This document shows, piece after piece, positions 57,380 to 64,000 of a stretch of 64,000 bases of DNA. The first letter of the stretch is position 1. The number at the start of each line of letters is the position of its first letter. Origin of the DNA: Ooceraea biroi. Taxonomy: Eukaryota; Arthropoda; Insecta; Hymenoptera; Formicidae. The notes beneath the pieces are model-generated. The model was not told the DNA's origin, did not search any database, and saw only the letters and a list, made by a program, of their open reading frames with translations. The stretch covers positions 992,001 to 1,056,000 of the forward strand of contig NC_039515.1 in NCBI RefSeq assembly GCF_003672135.1, given 5' to 3'. The translations under genes and the position numbers were made by a program.

Positions 57380-58635
57380 AGAAAAGGAGGTGGAATGGAG
57401 CTACTGTTAATGAATACAAGCAACCATTTTTCGACTGATATGCAAACCAATATGCAAAAGAGACTGATAAATTGTCTTGACATAGATTGTAAAAAAGGTG
57501 AGGGAAACACTATGGGAAACGGAACTCACCGGCAACGGCAAAATTTTGACAGTAGCTAGAAGATCATTTTCCTTTCGCAGAAGCTCAAAGATTTATTTAT
57601 AACATTTAGCATTTATAAGCGTTTAACTTAATTGCGCTACGCATGGACGGAAGAAGAGCGCCTGTATATACGATTAATGCTGTTTAAGAGGAAATATTTT
57701 CAGTCAAGTCCATAAAACGGGAAGGAAAATAAACATCCGACTTGTATTTCGATTCATCATTGTCGTTTGAGTATTGCAATTATTTTCGATAATAATTAAT
57801 TTTCCTAGTACTTTTTCTGTCTCATCTGTATTCTTTCGTCTATGCGTATGTAGTAAATAATTGTATATACATGAAAGATTGATCGTGCAAATTTATCAAG
57901 CAGGTCTGTCTAACTGATGGCACACGGAAACTCCAATAGTTGGACAGACCTATTCTAAAGCATTCCACTGTGAGCAGTTGGTAGCTTTCTGTTATTATAA
58001 TGGCCTTTGTTATGATGCTGATGCATTATAGGCGACCACACACACAATAGGTCATTATATACTTATACAGATATATATATATATATATATATATGATACA
58101 CAATATATCAATAATGATTTGTCTAAATGAAATATTCGATAATGCATTCTCTTTTAATAAAATACATTCTCAATAAAGATATATATTGTTTTACATGAAA
58201 TACTTTCAGGAGTTGCTTTCCTAACCGGCCTCTTTTGCGAATGTTATTATACATAAATATCTTTATATTATATTTATATTTTTATATGCTTATATTTTTT
58301 TTATATTTTCAAATGTTTACTATTTCATAGTACTTGGATAGATGGCAGTTGAGATGCCTGTCTGATTTCTTTCGGCTTCATGACCATCTACTTTTTCCAT
58401 AAACACAGTCTAATTTTTAAGTACAGGGAGCACAACAAAGGCGCGACGCGACGCAATCTATTACGCATGTGTATGACGGTTACTTTGTTTTCAAACTGTA
58501 ATAACAAGAGTAGAGAGGTTATTTGTGCTTGGTTCAATCATAAATTGCGGGAAGAAAGTTGGAGGTTTACAATAATTATATTTACGAGATAGCTAAGCAG
58601 AAAAATCTAATTATACGCATTACACATTTACGAAA
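57380..58635. other. SERP 3' UTR and intergenic
   Basis: Holds a likely poly(A) signal near 57729, a short hairpin (CAGGTCTGTCTAACTG with AGTTGGACAGACCT, 57900-57952) and (TA)n at 58070-58094. No other gene seen. Confidence 0.45.
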
Positions 58636-60383
58636 ATGTCCGGCATATTTAATTTGTTGGGTGGGATCGCTGAACCTGATAAAGGTATGAAGACATGGCA
58701 TGTGTGCATGTGTTATTGTATACGTATCATTTTATTATTATATATAATTAGTACAAATAATTAGTATAAATAATAATTTGTACAATAATTATTATATAGT
58801 AAATATAATATATATTATAATACATAGTATTGTATTTATTATCATATATATTATATAATCTAAATATAATAATTACTATAAATTGTTTCAATAAATTCCA
58901 TTTAAATTCTTCTATTTACAAAAGCAGTTATACATAAAATTTATATAGAAATGGAAATCTAACTTGCAAACTAAAAAATTATAAAAGAATTTATTGTAAT
59001 ATATTTTATTATATTAAGATTTATTGTGATATATATATATAAATTATGTTATAATTAGAGTATTTTATATATTAACTTTTCATTAGACCAAGCGATAAAG
59101 CCCATGGCACGATCTAAAACATCTCACGAGATTAGACCGAATTCATTGAAAGCCATGGGAAGTACAAAGCTGAAAGGTCTATCAATGAGATCTAACTCTG
59201 ACATGAATATGTCCCAAAGTGTACATCCTACCACCATAAAGAAAGACACATTTGGTAATAAAGAACAGAATTTCTTAAAACCTAAGGTTACACAAGTAGA
59301 TAGCAGTGGGTGTCCAATATCTCCAGGAACAGAAGCAAAGGTATGTAAGATATCTTGTGCAACATGTAAAATTTGTTATTATACCATTATAATGTTTATT
59401 GAAACTGCATAATAAATAATAATATATATTATTGCATGTAAACATATACATATATTACATATATATAACACAATAAGATAAAATTTATATTTTATTTTTC
59501 TAAAGTTGCTGGGAATATATAGATCTTTAGTTTGCATTTGCCATAAAAAAGTTAATTGCAATATTTTTCTTTTTCTGCAGAGATTAGCATCTTCCAAGTT
59601 TAAAGAGTATACTTCAAAGAAAGAAACTACAACTAAGAAAGTGCCATTGAGCGATGATAATGTTTTTAAGGAACCAATGCATTTTAAGAAGAGTAATGAA
59701 AAGTTTCTCGAACCAGAAGAATTAGCACCTTGGAATAATGATCAACATGAATTTGGTATGTATATAATTATTCTTATTTAATAAATAAACGATGAAGACA
59801 AACAAATGAAATGATAATTACATTAAGTAATTAAAATTAAAAGTACCAATGTAAAATATTATATATTATTATTATTTATTATAACATAATTATTTATTGT
59901 AGTATATTAATATAATTTGTTATATATCTAAAATTAACATTACGTTAGTTATAAATTACGTGTAAAATGTAAAATGTTATACATTGTTATTATTATTTAT
60001 TATAACAAATATATTGTAATATAATTAATATAATTTATTATTCATATTAATCGTTCATAGATTATGGATACATTGATGCAATAGATAAAGAATTTATAAA
60101 TCTGCTCCAGAAGAGAGAAGAAAACATAAAAACTCGACAAGAAAAAATGTTTATATCAGGTATGATTCGATATTATACGCAATATTTGCAAATTTATTTA
60201 TATTTTTTTCTAATTTCAGAAATATCAAATTTTGAAGACATCCCAGATTTCTCAGACCTATGTATCCCCGGATGTATTTTGGACACACCCATTGATGAAG
60301 TATACAACGATATTTTGTCTCCTGATTTGCCCGAAATGTCTGACATATCTGAGATATCCGAAACATCTGATGATGACTACTAA
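58636..60383 (+). CDS. Uncharacterised protein with acidic C-terminus, securin-like layout
   Basis: Five exons, 58636-58684, 59087-59340, 59581-59755, 60061-60159 and 60220-60383, join in phase to 246 residues. It starts MSGIFNLLGGIAEPDKDQ. The N-terminal half is basic and Ser/Thr/Lys rich (KPMARSKTSHEIRPNSLKAM). The middle has KFLEPEELAPWNNDQHEF and DAIDKEFINLLQKREEN. The C-terminus is very acidic (SDISEISETSDDDY). A basic disordered N-terminus followed by an EPEELAPW-type segment and acidic tail recalls securins, the separase inhibitors degraded by APC/C at anaphase. No clean KEN box or D-box is visible, so the identity is only a suggestion. The gene structure itself is well supported. Confidence 0.7.
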
Positions 60384-61438
60384 ATGTACTACTAATTACA
60401 GCATAAATTAACTTAAGCAAACTCGTGAATGAATGGATATTTAAATTTATGTTTTAGTGCTAAAATAATTTATTTTCTGTAAGTAAATATATTTTTCTAC
60501 TAATAAATATGGCTGGAATATTTAAATGTATAATAAATTATTTTTGTCCCTCTACTAAATTATCTTTATAATTAAGAAATGCAAGGATATTAGAACTGTT
60601 TTGTATGTCATCCGTATTTCATTTTCATTCAATTTGAGAGATACAGAAACAAACATGATATGTGTCCTAAGGTATAAAAAGATTTTATTAGTGAAAAAAT
60701 TTTGCAAAAAGAATGTGAGTTTTAATAGTTGAAATGTGATGGTAACTGATCTGCAATGTATTGTATGTCAAAACTATCTTAAAATATATATTGTACAAAG
60801 CTATTAAAGATTATAAGTACAAATCGGGCAATAAAACAAGGACATTTAATTACATTTCTATAAGATATATTAGTTAAATATTAGATGTTCTGATATTTGT
60901 TTTATTTTTACGTTTGCAATATTTAGACTGATTCGAATCAATCTCAAGTTTCAACCAAAGCGAGTGGCTACAAATCTTTGACCAGCTAAAAACTACAAAC
61001 AGTGCTGATAAGCATAAACGCTTCAGCAACAGCGCGAAACTGCAAACCGAACGCCGCTCTGTTTAAAATTTAAGAAGTTTGTCGCAGATGTCGCCATATG
61101 TCTCCATAAGATAACTTTGTTTATCAATAACAGCTTGTTTGCCTGAATAGTGCAGAGAATATAAATAAATTATTTATGAATACATCTAAACAATGACGGA
61201 CAGTTTATCTAAAATTCAGTATAAACACACATTAAAAGTTTATCTTTGATGCAGAGTGACACTCCGTATCTAGACGCACGGGCTTAATCGATTTTAAAGG
61301 TTATGTTCTAATGTAAGTAGTGTAACATACAGGTGCATACATGTGTTATTCAGAATGATATAATATAAAGTGTTCGTTTGAAGAACCTACGCGGCTTATG
61401 CGAATACATTTATCTAAACGAATATACTGAGAAGCAAA
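60384..61438. other. Intergenic between acidic-tailed gene and AAR2
   Basis: 3' flank with AATAAA-like signals (near 60500-60535), then AT-rich sequence and the AAR2 5' flank. No RNA or protein gene recognised. Confidence 0.45.
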
Positions 61439-63495
61439 ATGGAGATAGAGCAGAACGTTGCACAGGTACTGTTCACGCAAGGTGCTACGCTGGTTTTACT
61501 GGATGTACCAGCAGGCACTGACGTCGGTATTGATACCAAGTCCTGGACTGTTGGAAATAATTTCAAAGGCATCAAGATGATTCCACCTGGCATTCACTTT
61601 GTACATTATAGGTAACGTATACTTAACAACTTGGAGATGTAATAGTATTAACATATTTTTAGCTTTGTGCCAAGAAAATGGTTTATAATTCTTCCCTCAA
61701 AATGCTCAAAATACTCCCTTCATACCTTATTCTATGTTCTTCTTATCCTTATCCTATCTTAAAACAAAATTATCTTGTATCTCCTACCTTATCTTAATCA
61801 TCTTAATCTAATTTTACAAAATCAAAATCAAACTCATTTCTACTTCTATTTCTATCTGGCTTGCTTCTCTATTTTTTGCAATTATTACAATTACAATTAC
61901 AATGTCTTCCACATACACAATGCCAAAGCCTGTCGTTTTCTATTGCTACAGCACTTCTCTTCATTTTCCTATCCATATCCGCAATAATTTGGAGATGTAA
62001 AAGTTGAAAGAATTGTAAAGATATTTCTCGTATAGCTGAGGTTCAAGCTACTTGAATTTGAATAATCTAAAATATGTTTATCTTTTTAGTGCGGTGAATA
62101 AATTCGACGAATTGGCGCCTAGAATTGGTTTCTTCCACGATTTCAAGAAGCACGAATTCTTGGTAAAGAAATGGGATGGCAAGGAGGAGGATATCAGTTT
62201 AGAACGTAAGAAAACACTGGATTGCTTGCAATCTTCATGCATGCATCACCATGAAATGTACTGTACAACTCTACATATTACAATCTGTAAAAAACAGCTG
62301 TGTCCGAGGAAACAATCCAGAGGCTACGGGAGAATCTAAGAGATCTGGACAGGTACCTTGGACCGTACCCGTACGAGATATGGAAGCCATGGAAAGAATT
62401 GACGAGCGATATCACCGCGAGTCTCGTGACGAGGTGTTCGCCGCTGTGCGGGTGAGCAAAACGCAAAAAGAAATACGAGTTTTAATAGCTCAAGCAATGC
62501 TGAAATATGGTGATGATTGATCCGCAATGTATCGTATATCGAAACTTGCTAGCTTAAAATGAACATACAATTAAGGAGCTAGAAAAAAAAGCAGCAAGCA
62601 ATGTAAAACTAATAATGCTTTTCATTTTTCTAGTTTCGCTGATCCATGAAAGAATAACGAAAATAATGATTACCATCATGTGTATTTCAGTTTTGTGCGA
62701 TCGGCTTTGGAATTGGAGCCGTGCAGCGACGCCTTGAGACCACGTGGCACAGAGTGCTCCAGCAGCAGCAGCAGCGAGCAACGTAGGTCCGGCAGGCTGA
62801 CTGCGGTGGACAGGGAGGCACAGTTGTTACCGGATCTGAAACCGAGACCCGGCACGGAGCTCAGGCTCACGGAAATCCCGGACAAGCATTACCCCGACGA
62901 CGCCACGCCGAGTGAGATAACGCGGCATTCGCTCGATTCCAGTTACGTCTTGCACACTATCCTGAGAAAATTGCAAGAGTAAGTTCGTACCTCGATACGT
63001 GCGATACGATAGCGGAGCGCGTCTCGTGCGAATCCTTACGAGGAAACATTCGCCTGTATTTTCAGGCCTGTCGAGATCATCGGCGAGATGCAGCTGACGT
63101 TCGTGTGCTTCCTCGTCGGGCAGAGTTTGGACGCCTTCGAGCAGTGGAAGGAACTCGTGACGCTGATCTGCGGCGCGGACGACGCGATCCCCCAGTACCG
63201 TTCTGTTTACATGAAGTTCCTGCAAAGTCTGGAAGTACAGCTGTCGTACGTACCAGAGGAGCTGTTATGTGACATCGTAGCGAACAATAATTTCATATAT
63301 CGCAGTTTGTGCACACTGTTCGGTAACATCGAATCGAACTCCCAAGTGGACGGCGGATTGAAGTCCTGCGCGAGGCGTTTGCAGGAGCGACTGACCGCGA
63401 AGTTCTTGTGGGATTTTTCAAACTTATTCGAAGAGGCGGACGACGAGGCTCCTGTAGTCGTGACTCTGGCGCGGGCGGAAGTAAATAAGTCGTAA
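61439..63495 (+). CDS. AAR2: AAR2 splicing factor
   Basis: Five exons, 61439-61611, 62090-62205, 62298-62451, 62691-62978 and 63066-63495, give 386 residues (human about 384). Family blocks are seen in order: LFTQGATLVLLDVPAGTDVG, FKGIKMIPPGIHFVHYS, RIGFFHDF, NLRDLDRYLGPYPYEIWKPW, LPDLKPRPGTELRLTEIP, ATPSEITRHSLDSSYVL, GEMQLTFVCFLVGQSLDAFE, and KFLWDFSN with APVVV near the end. AAR2 is a chaperone-like U5 snRNP assembly factor that binds Prp8 in the cytoplasm and is replaced by Brr2 in the nucleus. The ATG at 61439 is used because it aligns with the family N-terminus. Nothing looks odd. Confidence 0.95.
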
Positions 63496-63831
63496 GATGC
63501 ATGCGTTATTTAAATAATGTATAGTTATAAACGAATTATTCGAGTCTATGAAAGTATGAACACTTATAGTTATGTGTAAATAATAAATTTTATCAATTTT
63601 ATAATGTAATTTTAATGTTACATTCATATAAATTTTCTTTTATCTCCTTTTTAATTTTTTCAACGTAAGTCGCGTATAAACTTCATAAAGTTCGTGGTAA
63701 AACAGACGACACCAGGATCCCCTTAATTTTTATTTTTATTTTAAAAGTTTAATTTTAAAGCCTTTACTATTTTACATAGCAATTACATATATACATATGC
63801 AATATGATAGTACATTCCTAGAAAAAAAAAT

Positions 63832-63839
63832 AAAAAAAA
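63832..63839 (-). terminator. Pol III terminator of tRNA-Val
   Basis: A run of eight T on the minus strand begins 6 nt past the discriminator base; a second nine-T run follows at 63822-63830. Confidence 0.7.
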
Positions 63840-63844
63840 GTACG

Positions 63845-63917
63845 TGTTTCCGCCCGGGATCGAACCGGGGACCTTCCGCGTGTTAGGCGGATGTGATAAC
63901 CACTACACCACGGAAAC
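63845..63917 (-). tRNA. tRNA-Val (AAC)
   Basis: The minus-strand 73-nt sequence starts GTTTCCGTGGTGTAGTGG. It folds as a cloverleaf: acceptor GTTTCCG with CGGAAAC, discriminator A, anticodon loop CCTAACAC with anticodon AAC, and T arm CCCGGTTCGATCCCGGG. Internal A box (TGGTGTAGTGG) and B box (GGTTCGATCCC) are intact. No intron. Confidence 0.95.
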
Positions 63918-64000
63918 ACTTGCACGAGTGACTCTTTTTACAGTATTACATGTAATTGGAAAGAAATCAAATTTAAATAATTATAATTTTACATATTAAT

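Overview
This is a eukaryotic, AT-rich nuclear window from an insect, most likely a hymenopteran and possibly an ant. The evidence is insect-style compact genes with GT-AG introns, one interstitial TTAGG-like telomere motif, and a repeat load typical of insects: LINEs with APE and RNase H domains, mariner derivatives carrying a DUF4817-like HTH, and TTAA hairpin MITEs. Exons were assembled by eye from splice sites, reading frame and protein-family resemblance. No database search was possible.

Layout. (1) 1-1.1 kb: 5' exons of a SECp43/TRNAU1AP-like RNA-binding protein on the minus strand. (2) 2.4-26.8 kb: one deeply nested repeat locus. A decayed copy of MFAP1 was hit by a roughly 6.2-kb LINE (LINE A, minus strand), apparently with a 329-bp target-site duplication. 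LINE A was later hit by two LINE 3' fragments (B and C, each with its own TSD) and by a 12-kb, almost perfectly palindromic DNA element. Each 5.8-kb arm of that element carries a TNP2/CACTA-like transposase gene and a DUF4806 gene, all transcribed outward from a spacer of about 52 bp. One copy of the LINE TSD is split by a 1.2-kb foldback element with a 9-bp TSD. (3) 26.8-27.5 kb: a mariner deletion derivative. (4) 27.9-43.5 kb: four tandem KIF1-binding-protein (KIFBP/KBP)-like genes on the plus strand. Copies 2 and 3 are intact; copies 1 and 4 are broken. Their first exons are strongly diverged, although the adjoining intron and 5' leader are nearly invariant. (5) 44-46 kb: a small candidate gene and a chain of hairpin MITEs separated by TTAA. 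(6) 46.9-48.4 kb: a THAP-domain gene whose 5' leader carries a hAT-like MITE with an 8-bp TSD. (7) 48.4-50.5 kb: a second mariner derivative and a 1-kb foldback. (8) 50.8-63.9 kb: ordinary housekeeping territory with TM9SF3, SERP1/RAMP4, an uncharacterised acidic-tailed protein with a securin-like layout, AAR2, and a tRNA-Val(AAC).

The most unusual structures are the palindromic two-gene transposon with two full gene sets and different outer tips, the long LINE target-site duplication, and the KIFBP-like array with diversified first exons. The housekeeping genes at the edges look independent of one another. The central 40 kb is an accumulation zone for mobile elements and tandem duplicates.
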